Below are positions 45,340-55,112 of a stretch of DNA of 64,000 nucleotides, piece by piece. Every line of letters begins with the position of its first letter. The stretch's first letter is position 1. The position numbers were made by a program, and so were the translations under genes. The DNA lies in contig JAFKFV010000022.1 in assembly GCA_017307955.1 (NCBI GenBank), forward strand, positions 48,035 through 112,034, in the 5' to 3' direction. The notes beneath the pieces are model-generated. The model made no database searches, was not told where the DNA came from, and saw only the letters and a program-made list of their open reading frames with translations. The stretch is from Allobosea sp. Lineage in GTDB: Bacteria > Pseudomonadota > Alphaproteobacteria > Rhizobiales > Kaistiaceae.

Positions 45340-46054
45340 GGCCCGCTCCGAAATAGGCTTCCCCGATCGCCTCGCGCGTAACCTCCGCCGAGCGGCCCGA
45401 GAGCGTGACGCGCCCTTCCAGCATGCAGTAGAGGCGGTCGGTCGCCTCTTTCGCGAGGCCGACATCCTGCTCGACGAGGATCATTGCCGTGCCCGCGCCG
45501 CGGATTTCCGGCAGGGCGGCATAGATCTCGCGAATGACCTTCGGCGCGAGGCCGAGGCTGATCTCGTCGCAGAGCAGCACGCGCGGCTGGCAGAGCAGCG
45601 CGCGGCCGATCGCCACCATCTGCTGCTGGCCGCCGGAAAGGCTCTGCACCGGCGTCTTCGCCTTCTCCTTCAGGATGGGAAAGAGACGGTGCAGCCGCTC
45701 GATCGACCAGCCGCCCTTGGCGCCGAGACGCGCGGCCTGGTCGACGGCGACCTTCAGATTGTCCTCGACCGACATGCCGGTGAAGAGACGTCGCCCCTCG
45801 GGCACGATGGCGACGCCGCGCTTCACCATCCGGTCGGCCGAGGTGCCGCCGACCGGTTCGCCGTCGAGGCGCACCATGTCGCGGCCGACGGGCAGCAGAC
45901 CCATGACGGCACGCAGGAAGGTCGACTTGCCGGCGCCGTTGGCGCCGATCAGCGCCACCGCCTCGCCGGCATGGAGCTCGACATCGACGCCGTAAAGCGC
46001 CTGGAAATCGCCATAGCGGGCGACGAGACCGTGCGTGGACAGGACGGCGGTCAT
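45326..46054 (-). CDS. livF: ABC transporter ATP-binding protein LivF (module 2)
   Basis: A 242-residue ATPase. Walker A is GANGAGKST (37-45), the signature is LSGGQQQM and Walker B is LLCDEISLGLAP, with isoleucine in place of the usual proline after DE. The ATG overlaps the livG stop (ATGA). It energises the LivHM channel with LivG. Confidence 0.94.
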   Translation of the reverse strand: MTAVLSTHGLVARYGDFQALYGVDVELHAGEAVALIGANGAGKSTFLRAVMGLLPVGRDMVRLDGEPVGGTSADRMVKRGVAIVPEGRRLFTGMSVEDNLKVAVDQAARLGAKGGWSIERLHRLFPILKEKAKTPVQSLSGGQQQMVAIGRALLCQPRVLLCDEISLGLAPKVIREIYAALPEIRGAGTAMILVEQDVGLAKEATDRLYCMLEGRVTLSGRSAEVTREAIGEAYFGAGHAVV

Positions 46055-46779
46055 GCCTCGATCCCCATATAGACGCGCTGCACTTCGGGCAGCGCGATGA
46101 CCTCGGCCGGCGGCCCCTCGGCGATGCGCTCGCCGAAATTCAGCACCATCAGCCGGTCGGCGACGGCGAGCAGCGCATGCAGCACATGCTCGATCCAGAC
46201 GATGGTGACGCCGCGGTCGCGGATGCGGCGGACGAGCCCGACCAGCGCCTTCGACTCGTCGTCGGTCAGTCCGCCGGCGATCTCGTCGAGCAGCAGCAGC
46301 TTCGGGTCGGAGGCGAGCGCCCGCGCGAGTTCGAGCCGCTTGCGGTCGAGCAGCGTCAGCGCCCCCGCCTGTCGGTTGGCCTTGTCGGCGAGTTCGCATT
46401 CGCGCAGCACCGCGGCGCAGAAGGCGTAGCTCTCCTTTTCCGAGCGCCCGCCGCCGAAGGCCGCGGCGACGAGCAGGTTCTCGAAGGTCGTCATGCCGGA
46501 ATAGGGGCGCGGGATCTGGTAGGTGCGCCCGATGCCCATCTTGCAGCGCCGGAACGGCGGCTCGCCGCGCAGCGCCCGGCCGGCGAGATGAATCTCGCCG
46601 CCCGAGACCTTGAGATCGCCGCTGATCATGTTGAACAGCGTCGTCTTGCCGGCGCCGTTCGGGCCGAGAATGCCGAGCACCTCGCCCCGATTGACGTCGA
46701 AGCTGACCTCATGCAGGACGCGGACGGCGCCGAAGGACTTCGACACGCCGCGCACCTCGAGAAGGACATTCTTGTCCAT
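46051..46779 (-). CDS. livG: ABC transporter ATP-binding protein LivG (module 2)
   Basis: A 242-residue ATPase with Walker A GPNGAGKTT (39-47) and Walker B LLLLDEIAGGLT. The usual LSxGQ signature is replaced by LTLLDRKRLELARAL, the same departure as in the other LivG of this array. The ATG at 46779 gives the normal N-terminus; an ATG pair at 46798-46803 could add seven or eight residues. Confidence 0.92.
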   Translation of the reverse strand: MDKNVLLEVRGVSKSFGAVRVLHEVSFDVNRGEVLGILGPNGAGKTTLFNMISGDLKVSGGEIHLAGRALRGEPPFRRCKMGIGRTYQIPRPYSGMTTFENLLVAAAFGGGRSEKESYAFCAAVLRECELADKANRQAGALTLLDRKRLELARALASDPKLLLLDEIAGGLTDDESKALVGLVRRIRDRGVTIVWIEHVLHALLAVADRLMVLNFGERIAEGPPAEVIALPEVQRVYMGIEA

Positions 46780-46804
46780 CGCTCCCCCCGCGTCCCGCAT
46801 CATC

Positions 46805-48112
46805 TCACCAGGCGATCGGAACGATCTTCTGCTCGGGCGTGAAGAGCGTGTTGACCGAGTTGTCGACGATCTTGAGGTCGTAGGGCCACTTGGTCCCCTT
46901 CACCCACTGGCCGCCGAAGATCGGGGTCTTGCAGACATTCTTGTGCGGCGAGCCATCGAACTTGATGGGTCCGACGAGCGACTGGAGATTGGTCGCGGCG
47001 ACGGCGTCGCGGTTGGCCTCGCGGGACAGCGGATCGGACGAGCGCTTCAGCACGTCGATCGCCACCTCGAGCAGCGCATGCGAATAGCCGAGCGGCTGCG
47101 TCCACTGCTTCTTCGTATCGGCTTCCCACTGGTCGGCGAGCTGGCGGCTGACTTCGCCGGTCAGCGACGACTTGAACGGGAAGGCCGGCGTCCACCAGAC
47201 TTCCGACGACATGCCGTTGCCGAGCGGACCCATCGCCTCGACGCCGCTCGGGAAGAGGAGCGCCGCGGCCACCGTCACCGCCTTCGGCTTGAAGCCCTGC
47301 TGGTTGCACTGCGTGACGAAGGTCTTGAGATCGTCCGGATACGTGATGCCGCCGATGATCTCGCAGTTGTTCTTCTTGAACTCGGCGATCTGCGCCGAGA
47401 AGTCATTGGTGCGCGGCTGGAAATAGCCCGGCACGAACACCTCGTAGCCGGCCTTCTTGGTCGGGACCGGCAAGCCGTATTCGTCGTTGCCCCAGGTCTC
47501 GCCGTCGATGTTCTGCGGGAAGAGCATGCCGACCTTCTTGTTGGTCTCCAGCCCGTTCCACAGCCCGACAAAGGTGTTCAGCGCCTCGTCGAGGCCCCAG
47601 AAGAAGTGGTAGGTCCAGTTGAACTCCTGCTTGCCGCCGCCGCGCGGGAAGACGACCGCCTGCCAGGGCGCGCCGGAGGAGAGACAGGGCGTCTCGTAGA
47701 GTTCGGCCTGCTCGGCCGCCGGCAGGATGGTGTCGGTGGTGGAGGCCGGCAGCAGCAGGTGGATCTCGTCGTTGAGGATGAGATTGCCGGCGATTTCGGC
47801 CGACTTGTTCGGGTTCGACTGGCTGTCGCGGTCGAGGATCTCGATCTCGTAGGTCTTGCCGTTCGAGGATTCGAGCTTGCCGCCGAGCACGGCGCGGATC
47901 TTGGCGAGCGTATAGCCGTCGGTCTCGCCGAACAGAGCCAGCGGGCCGGTGGTCGGGCTGATATAGCCGACCTTGATCTTGCCGGCCGTCTGCGCCCGCG
48001 CATAGCCGGGCAGCGCCAGGCTCGATGCGGCCGCGCTGGCGGCGAGGCCCTTCAGCACGGTACGCCGGCTCGGCGTGATGCCCGATTTCAGGATCTTGTT
48101 GTAGTAGGTCAT
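46805..48112 (-). CDS. ABC transporter substrate-binding protein, LivJ-like (module 2)
   Basis: A 435-residue periplasmic binding protein of the type I (Peripla_BP_6) family. The N-terminus carries a Tat-type signal, SRRTVLKGLAASAAA, with cleavage after YARA. The mature start KIKVGYISPTTGPLALFGETD is typical. It shares length and local motifs (SNPNKSAEIA; SSEVWWTPAFPFKSSLTG; NVCKTPIFGGQW) with the binding protein at 55113, showing the two arose by duplication. The start has GGGAGGCTACCGC. Confidence 0.93.
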   Translation of the reverse strand: MTYYNKILKSGITPSRRTVLKGLAASAAASSLALPGYARAQTAGKIKVGYISPTTGPLALFGETDGYTLAKIRAVLGGKLESSNGKTYEIEILDRDSQSNPNKSAEIAGNLILNDEIHLLLPASTTDTILPAAEQAELYETPCLSSGAPWQAVVFPRGGGKQEFNWTYHFFWGLDEALNTFVGLWNGLETNKKVGMLFPQNIDGETWGNDEYGLPVPTKKAGYEVFVPGYFQPRTNDFSAQIAEFKKNNCEIIGGITYPDDLKTFVTQCNQQGFKPKAVTVAAALLFPSGVEAMGPLGNGMSSEVWWTPAFPFKSSLTGEVSRQLADQWEADTKKQWTQPLGYSHALLEVAIDVLKRSSDPLSREANRDAVAATNLQSLVGPIKFDGSPHKNVCKTPIFGGQWVKGTKWPYDLKIVDNSVNTLFTPEQKIVPIAW

Positions 48113-48180
48113 TGCGGTAGCCTCCCTCTGGATCTCGATTTCCGGCCGGCCCTCCCTGGCCGTCCGGCATTTGGGCGCGT

Positions 48181-49014
48181 TCACGTCATGCGGGTCAGCG
48201 ATCCCCCGTCGATGACGATGAGCGAGCCGGTGAAATAGGCGCCGGCGGGCGAGGCCAGCAGCAGCGCCAATCCCTTGATGTCCTCGACATCGCCGATCCT
48301 GCCGATCAGCGACTGGCTCTCGAAGGCGGCGCGGTCTTCCTTGTTGCGCAGCCTTCCGCCGGCGATGTTGGTGATGAACGGCCCCGGCAGGATGGCGTTG
48401 ACGCGGATGCCATAGGCGCCGAGTTCCATCGCCATGTGGCGGACGAAATGGTTCACCGCCGCCTTGGCCGGCATGTAGGACGTGCCGACGATGCTCTCGT
48501 TGATGAGCGCGGCGATCGACGAGGTGACGATGATCTCGCCGCCGCCATGCCCTTTGCCGTCATGCCCCTTCATGTGGCGGACGGCGTTCTTCACCGTCGT
48601 GTAGACCGAGGTCAGGTTGATCTCGATGCCGCGGTCCCACTGCTCGTCGGGGATGTTCTCGATCGCGCCGGCCGGGTTGCGCTCGCCGGTCGGCGTGTTG
48701 AAGCCGGGGCCGGGATCGATGCCGGCATTGGCGAAGACGGTGTCGATGCGGCCGTGCCGCGCGGCGACGAGGTCGAACGCCGCCGCCATGGCCGGACGGT
48801 CGCCGACATCGACGATCTCGCCCCAGACATCCCAGCCCTTGGCACCCATTTCGGCGACCACGTTCTTGAGCCCGGCGGCATCGATGTCGAAGATCGCGAC
48901 GCGGGCGCCGTGCTCGGCCATCACCTCCGCATAGGCCTTGCCGATGCCGCTGGCGCCGCCGGTGACGATCACCGACTTGCCGCGGACGTCGAACATCTTG
49001 TCGAGAGCAGCCAT
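48181..49014 (-). CDS. SDR-family dehydrogenase
   Basis: A 277-residue short-chain dehydrogenase with VTGGASGIGKAYA, Asp in IFDIDAAG favouring NAD(H), FANAGIDPG and the active site Ser in VTSSIAAL followed by a Tyr-x3-Lys (YMPAK). It sits between the hydroxyquinol dioxygenase and binding-protein genes, so it probably acts on a diol or alcohol intermediate of the aromatic substrate. The GAGGGGGAA ribosome site supports the start. Confidence 0.88.
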   Translation of the reverse strand: MAALDKMFDVRGKSVIVTGGASGIGKAYAEVMAEHGARVAIFDIDAAGLKNVVAEMGAKGWDVWGEIVDVGDRPAMAAAFDLVAARHGRIDTVFANAGIDPGPGFNTPTGERNPAGAIENIPDEQWDRGIEINLTSVYTTVKNAVRHMKGHDGKGHGGGEIIVTSSIAALINESIVGTSYMPAKAAVNHFVRHMAMELGAYGIRVNAILPGPFITNIAGGRLRNKEDRAAFESQSLIGRIGDVEDIKGLALLLASPAGAYFTGSLIVIDGGSLTRMT

Positions 49015-49024
49015 TGGTTCCCCC

Positions 49025-49915
49025 TCAGGCGCCCTTCCGGCGCGCCAGCACGAAATCGAATTCCACGTCGTAGTAAGGAGCCGCGAGCCCGACGGTCTTC
49101 GCCGCCACCTCGTCGTCGATCTGCACGAATTCGGCGAGGAGGCTCTTCTTCACGCCGAAGACGGCGTCCGAGTTGATGTACGGGTCGTCCGGATCGAAGA
49201 TATGCGTCGTCAGCGGCTCGAAGCCCTCGGCCGTGATGATGTAGTGGAGATGGGCCGGCCGGTAGGGATGTCGGCCGAGCGCGCCGAGCAGCTTGCCGAC
49301 GGGGCCGTCGTCCGGGATCGGGTAGTATTTCGGCTTGACGCCGCGGAACCAGTAGCGGCCGTCGGCGCCGGTGCGAAACACGCCGCGCAGGTTGAAGTCC
49401 GGCTGGATGCCCTTCTGCTGGACGTCATAGAAGCCTTCGTCATTGGCCTGCCAGACGTCGATCTTGGCATTCTCGATCGGGTTGCCCTTGGTATCGAGGA
49501 TATGGCCGTGCACGAACATCGGCTCGCCCTTCTGGTCGAGGCAGATGTCGGCGCCCATCGGCAATTCCGGCGCATCGTCGACATGGAACGGCCCGAGCAC
49601 CGTCGATTCCGACGCGCCGGACGGCTTCCGGTTGTTGATCGCGTCGACGAGCATCGAGACGCCGAGCACGTCGGAGAGCAGGATATATTCCTGCCGCCAT
49701 TCGTTGCAGATCTGGCCGGTCTCGGTGAGGAAGAGGATGGCGCGGAACCATTCCTCCTGCGTCGGCTCGACCTCCTTGACCGCCTCGTGCAGCTTGCGCA
49801 CCAGGACGGCCATGATCTCCTTCAGCCGCTCGTCCTTGGCATTTGCGTTGCGGGCGATGACGACATCGGCCGAGTCTTCCTCGGTGAAGTATCCGTATTC
49901 GTGGTCCTGCGGCAT
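49025..49915 (-). CDS. Intradiol ring-cleavage dioxygenase, hydroxyquinol 1,2-dioxygenase-like (module 2)
   Basis: A 296-residue iron(III) intradiol dioxygenase. The four ligands of the family map to Tyr163 (GFYDVQ), Tyr198 (KYYPIPDDGP), His222 and His224 (RPAHLHY). The N-terminal helical dimerisation domain spans about 1-105. It would cleave hydroxyquinol to maleylacetate, which the reductase at 56412 takes to 3-oxoadipate; catechol specificity cannot be excluded. It follows the TfdB-like monooxygenase by 10 bases. Confidence 0.92.
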   Translation of the reverse strand: MPQDHEYGYFTEEDSADVVIARNANAKDERLKEIMAVLVRKLHEAVKEVEPTQEEWFRAILFLTETGQICNEWRQEYILLSDVLGVSMLVDAINNRKPSGASESTVLGPFHVDDAPELPMGADICLDQKGEPMFVHGHILDTKGNPIENAKIDVWQANDEGFYDVQQKGIQPDFNLRGVFRTGADGRYWFRGVKPKYYPIPDDGPVGKLLGALGRHPYRPAHLHYIITAEGFEPLTTHIFDPDDPYINSDAVFGVKKSLLAEFVQIDDEVAAKTVGLAAPYYDVEFDFVLARRKGA

Positions 49916-49925
49916 GGGTGCCTCC

Positions 49926-51680
49926 TCAGCGCGCCAGGATGTGGGTGAGCACGCGGCGGAGCTCCGCCGCCGGGTCGGCGGCGATCGTCTTGGCCCGCCA
50001 GGCGACGTGATGGTCGGGCCGCACCAGCAGGCAGCCGGAGTCGGAGATCTCGCTCGCGCGGGCGAAGTCGCCGACATGATCCTCGAGCGGCCGGCGCGGC
50101 CCGATCACATGGCTGCGGATCGGCAGGCCGAGCTCGGCCGAGAGCTTTTCGGCGGCCTCGACCCAGCCCTCGCCTCCGATGCCGGTCAGGATCGTGAACT
50201 CGCCATGACCGGTGAGATCGAGCGTCGAGACCTTGTGCCCGGCGCGGTCGAACACCCAGACATGCGGCAGCCGCGCGCCCGGCCAGGTCGTCGGCTGATA
50301 GTGCAGCTCAGGGTCCTTCTCGAAGCCCGGCTCCGCCTCGCCGTCGGTGACGGCGGCGTTCGAGCGGTAGCGCTGGTTCATCTCGACGCCATGCGCGTCG
50401 AACTCGTATTTCTTGAAGGCGATCGCCTGGCGCAGCGCCTCGCGCTGCTTCTCCGCCGCAGGCGTCGCGTCGGCGCGGGCGTCCATGTTCTTCTGGATCT
50501 TCTCGTGATCGACGCCGCCATCCATGCCGAGCGCCTCGAAGATCGGGCCGAACTCGGCGATCGACTTGTTGGCGCGGGTCACGATCTGGCGCGCGATCGG
50601 CGCCCGCTCGGCCGAGTAGCTGTCGAGGAGGGCCATGCCGGCCTGGCCCTTCACCACTTTGGCGAGCTTCCAGGCGAGGTTGAAGCCGTCCTGGATCGAG
50701 GTGTTGGAGCCGAGGCCGTTCGACGGCGGATGACGGTGCGCCGCGTCGCCCATGATGAAGGCGCGGCCCTTCTGCAGATGCGTCGCGAAGCAGTTGTTGA
50801 CCGTCCAGGTGTTCGCGCCGAGCAGCTCGATCTCGAGCGAGGGATCGCCGACCAGCTGGCGGGCGACGCCGGTCGCGAATTCCGGCGTCACGTCCGGCGG
50901 CGGCTGGTTGATGTCGTAGCCCCAGACGATCAGCCACTCGTTCCACGGCCGCACCATGCGCACGAGGCCCATGCCGATGCCGCCGACATCGGCGCCGGGC
51001 TGCATGACCCAGTAGAGGACGCTCGGCCGGTGCGCGACATAGCGCGAGAGATCGGCGCGGAAGAGGATGTTCATCGAGCCGCCGACGCCCATCTTCCCTT
51101 CGAAGGGCAGGCCGAGATGCTCGGCGACGAGCGAGTTGCCGCCATCGGCGCCGACGAGGAACTTGGAGCGGACCGTGAAGTCCTTGCCCGTCAGGCGGTC
51201 GCGCAGCGTCGTCGTGACGCCGTCCTCGTCCTGAACATGGGAGAGATATTCGGTGCTCATGCGCGACTGCGAGCCGCGGGCGCAGGCCGTCTTGAAGAGG
51301 ATCGGCTCCATGAAGGTCTGCGGGAGGTCGTTCATGAAGCAGGGCGAGGAGAGGAGATGCTCGGCCTTGGAGAGCGGGTGCGTGCCCCAGCTCTTCATGC
51401 GGCCGATCTCCTCGCCGGCGAGGCTCTCGCAGAACACGTTCTCACCCATGATCTCCTGCGGCGAGGCATGCATCATCGCCTCGGCCTCGACGTCGGGTCC
51501 GAGATCGCGGAGCACTTCCATGGCGCGCTGGTTGGTGATGTGCGCGCGCGGCGTGTTGGCGAGCCAGCGGTAGCGGTTGACGATGAGATTGGCGACGCCA
51601 TAGCTCGAGAGCAGCGCGGCCGTCGCCGAGCCGGCCGGGCCGGTGCCCACGATGAGGACGTCGGTTTCGATATCGGCCAT
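49926..51680 (-). CDS. FAD-dependent aromatic monooxygenase, TfdB/phenol hydroxylase-like
   Basis: A 584-residue group A flavin monooxygenase. The dinucleotide motif GTGPAG is at 12-17, the DG motif is FLVGADGGNS and the FAD motif is GDAAHRHPPSNGLGSNTSIQ. A thioredoxin-like C-terminal domain follows, as in phenol and 2,4-dichlorophenol hydroxylases. It hydroxylates a phenolic ring with NAD(P)H; resorcinol or a chlorophenol are reasonable substrates. The ATG overlaps the livM stop by one base, so uptake and hydroxylation genes are coupled. Confidence 0.92.
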   Translation of the reverse strand: MADIETDVLIVGTGPAGSATAALLSSYGVANLIVNRYRWLANTPRAHITNQRAMEVLRDLGPDVEAEAMMHASPQEIMGENVFCESLAGEEIGRMKSWGTHPLSKAEHLLSSPCFMNDLPQTFMEPILFKTACARGSQSRMSTEYLSHVQDEDGVTTTLRDRLTGKDFTVRSKFLVGADGGNSLVAEHLGLPFEGKMGVGGSMNILFRADLSRYVAHRPSVLYWVMQPGADVGGIGMGLVRMVRPWNEWLIVWGYDINQPPPDVTPEFATGVARQLVGDPSLEIELLGANTWTVNNCFATHLQKGRAFIMGDAAHRHPPSNGLGSNTSIQDGFNLAWKLAKVVKGQAGMALLDSYSAERAPIARQIVTRANKSIAEFGPIFEALGMDGGVDHEKIQKNMDARADATPAAEKQREALRQAIAFKKYEFDAHGVEMNQRYRSNAAVTDGEAEPGFEKDPELHYQPTTWPGARLPHVWVFDRAGHKVSTLDLTGHGEFTILTGIGGEGWVEAAEKLSAELGLPIRSHVIGPRRPLEDHVGDFARASEISDSGCLLVRPDHHVAWRAKTIAADPAAELRRVLTHILAR

Positions 51681-52744
51681 CAGGTTCCCCCTTGGATCTT
51701 CGGCCCGGACAGCCTGCGGCGGACCGGGAACAGGTGCAGGCCGGTGCGGGCGGAGACGAGGCCCCAGAGCCCTTTCGGCGCGAACAGCATGACGGCGATG
51801 GCGATGAGCCCGAGCGTCAGCAGGTACCAGCTGCCATAGTCCGCGAGCGCGGAGCGCAGCAGGAAGAAGACGATCACCCCGACGATCGGCCCCTCGATGG
51901 TGCCGATGCCGCCGATGACGACGATGAAGATGACGTAGGCGGTCCAGTCTGTGACCGCGAAGGCGGCGCCGGGCGAGATGCGCGCCGTCTGCATGAAGAC
52001 GAGGCCGCCGACGAGGCCGGTGGCGGCCGCGGCGAGCATGAAGACCGCCCATTTGAGCCGCACCGCGTCGACGCCGACCGATTGCGCGGCGTCGATATTG
52101 TCGCGCAGCGCCGCGAGCGCCAGCCCGAGGCGGTTCCTCAGCAGCCAGTAGATGCCGCCGGTGATCGCCACCGCGAGCACGAGCGCCAGCCAATAGGCGA
52201 GGATGTCGCGCGCCGCCGCCTCGCGCACGCCGAACAGCGCGCGAACGAGATCGACGCCCATGATGTTGCCCGTCGCCTCGCGCGGCAGCGAGGTGCCGGT
52301 GCCGCCGCCGAGCGCCTTCCACTGCGCGACCAGGAGGCGCGTCACCTCGGCGATCACCCAGGTGCCGATGGCGAAATAGGCGCCCTGCAGGCGGAAGGCG
52401 AAGAAGGCGGTCGGGATCGCGAGCAGCAGCGCCGCGACGCCTCCTGCGAGGATCGCGACGACCGGATTCCAGCCGAGGAGGATGACGGCGGCGAACATCG
52501 CATAGGCGCCGATGCCGACGAAGGCCTGCTGGCCGACGGAGACGAGACCGCCATAGCCGGCGAGGAGATTCCAGAGTTGCGCCAGCGCCAGCATGGTCAG
52601 GATGAAGAAGAGGTCCTGGATCGTGCTGCGCGAGACGAAGGCCGGCAGAGCGAAGCCGAGCGCGATCAGCGCCAGCGCGACGAGGCCGGTGATCGTCCCG
52701 GCTTTCGTCCGTGTGGTGAGGCGATAGGCCGTGTGCGTGGTCAT
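51680..52744 (-). CDS. livM: Branched-chain/aromatic ABC transporter permease LivM (module 1)
   Basis: A 354-residue LivM permease with LLAGYGGLVSVGQQAFVGIGAYA and GGIGTIEGPIVGV. It is the last transporter gene of the first module and overlaps the monooxygenase start by one base. It is the paralogue of the permease at 43448. Confidence 0.93.
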   Translation of the reverse strand: MTTHTAYRLTTRTKAGTITGLVALALIALGFALPAFVSRSTIQDLFFILTMLALAQLWNLLAGYGGLVSVGQQAFVGIGAYAMFAAVILLGWNPVVAILAGGVAALLLAIPTAFFAFRLQGAYFAIGTWVIAEVTRLLVAQWKALGGGTGTSLPREATGNIMGVDLVRALFGVREAAARDILAYWLALVLAVAITGGIYWLLRNRLGLALAALRDNIDAAQSVGVDAVRLKWAVFMLAAAATGLVGGLVFMQTARISPGAAFAVTDWTAYVIFIVVIGGIGTIEGPIVGVIVFFLLRSALADYGSWYLLTLGLIAIAVMLFAPKGLWGLVSARTGLHLFPVRRRLSGPKIQGGT

Positions 52745-52754
52745 CGGCGCCTCC

Positions 52755-53614
52755 TCAATCCACCGCGCGCGGGAACAGCCCGCGCGGCCTGACGAGAAGG
52801 ACGGCCAGGAAGGCGAGATGACCCGCGAGGATCTGCCATTCCGGGTTGATCGCGGCGCCGAGCGTCTGCGCGACGCCGATGATGATGCCGCCGGCCAACG
52901 TCCCCCAGAGGCTGCCGAGACCGCCGATGATCACCGCCTCGAAGGCATAGAGCAGCCGCGCCGGCCCGATCGAGGGATCGAAATTGGCGCGCATGCCGAG
53001 ATAGAGCGCCGCCACCGTCACCACGACCATTGCAAGCCCGGTCGCGACGGCGAAGACGCGCTTCGGCTCGATGCCCATCAGCGAGGCGGTGACCGGATCG
53101 TCGGAGGTGGCGCGGAAGGCTCGTCCCAATGCCGTCTGGTAGAAGACCGCGTTGAGGGCGACGATGACGAGGATCGCCGAGCCGAAGGTGAGGAGCGGCA
53201 TCACGCCGACCGTGACGACGCCGAGATCGAGCGAGGCGCCTTCGAGCGTTCCGGCCGGAATGCGGCGGCTATCGGCCGAGAAGGCCTCGAGCAGGCCGTT
53301 CTGCAGCGCGACCGAGAGGCCGAAGGTGACGAGGAGCGGCGGCAGGATGTCCTTGCCGAGCACGCGGTTCAGCACCAGCGATTGCAGCAGCCAGCCGGCG
53401 ATGAACATCAGCGGCGCCGCGACGAGAGCCGCCACGAAAGGCGACAGCCCCAGCGCGGAAACGCCGATGAGGATCAGATAGGCGGCGAAGACGATGAGGT
53501 CGCCATGCGCGAGATTGACCAGCCGCATGATGCCGAAGACGAGGCTGAGGCCGGCGGCGAACAGCGCATAGAGGCCGCCGAGCAGGATCCCTTGCACGAG
53601 GGTGTCGACGATCA

Positions 53615-53618
<4 letters not shown>
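52755..53618 (-). CDS. livH: Branched-chain/aromatic ABC transporter permease LivH (module 1)
   Basis: A 287-residue LivH permease with GGLYALFAAGLSLVFGIMRL and AFEAVIIGGLGSLWGTL. The first of two adjacent ATG codons (53618) overlaps the livF stop as ATGA. It forms the channel with the LivM at 51680. Confidence 0.93.
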
Positions 53619-54318
<700 letters not shown>

Positions 54319-54319
<1 letters not shown>

Positions 54320-55044
54320 CAGACCTCGAGCCCCAGATAGATTTCGCGCACTTCCTTCGAGGCCATGATCTCGTCCGGCGCGCCGATGCCGATGACGCGG
54401 CCGAAATCGAGCACCAGCAGCCGCTCGACGACCGAGGTCAGCGCATGCAGCACATGCTCGATCCAGATGATCGTCGTGCCCTGGGCATGGATGCCGCGGA
54501 TTGTGGCGACCAGCGCCGTGCATTCCGCCTCGGTGAGCCCGCCGGCGATCTCGTCGAGGAGCAGCAGCTCCGGCCCCGTCGCCATGGCGCGGGCGAGTTC
54601 CAGGCGCTTGCGATCGAGCAGGCTCAGCGAGCCCGCCACGGCATTCGCCTTCCTCAGGAGTTCCGTCTCGTCGAGGATCCGCGCGCAGTCCTCGACCATG
54701 TCGGCCTCGCGGCCGCCGCGCCCGAACGTGGCGGCGGTCAGCAGATTCTCGAACACCGTCAGCCCCTCGAAGGGCTGCGGGATCTGGAAGGAACGGCCGA
54801 CGCCCATGCGCACGCGCTCCATCGCCGGCAGCCGCGTCACGTCGCGGCCTTCGAAGGTGATGCGCCCGCCGCTCGAAAGGAGGTTGCCGGTGATGAGATT
54901 GAACAGCGTCGACTTGCCGGCGCCGTTCGGGCCGATGATGCCGAGCGCCTCGCCCTTTTCGACAGCAAAGGTCACGCCGTCGGCGACCTTCAGGGCGCCG
55001 AAGGACTTGGACACGCTGTCGAGGCTGAGGATCATCGGTTCCAT
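54319..55044 (-). CDS. livG: ABC transporter ATP-binding protein LivG (module 1)
   Basis: A 241-residue ATPase with Walker A GPNGAGKST (38-46) and Walker B LLLLDEIAGGLTEAE. The signature position reads LSLLDRKRLELARAM rather than LSxGQ. It is 68 bases downstream of the binding-protein gene. An in-frame ATG three codons in is an alternative start. Confidence 0.93.
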
Positions 55045-55112
55045 GGCCTTTCACGGAGCCAGTTCGCGGATCGGAAGCGGGCGGCGCGCGGCCACCCGCC
55101 ATGCCCGATCGG

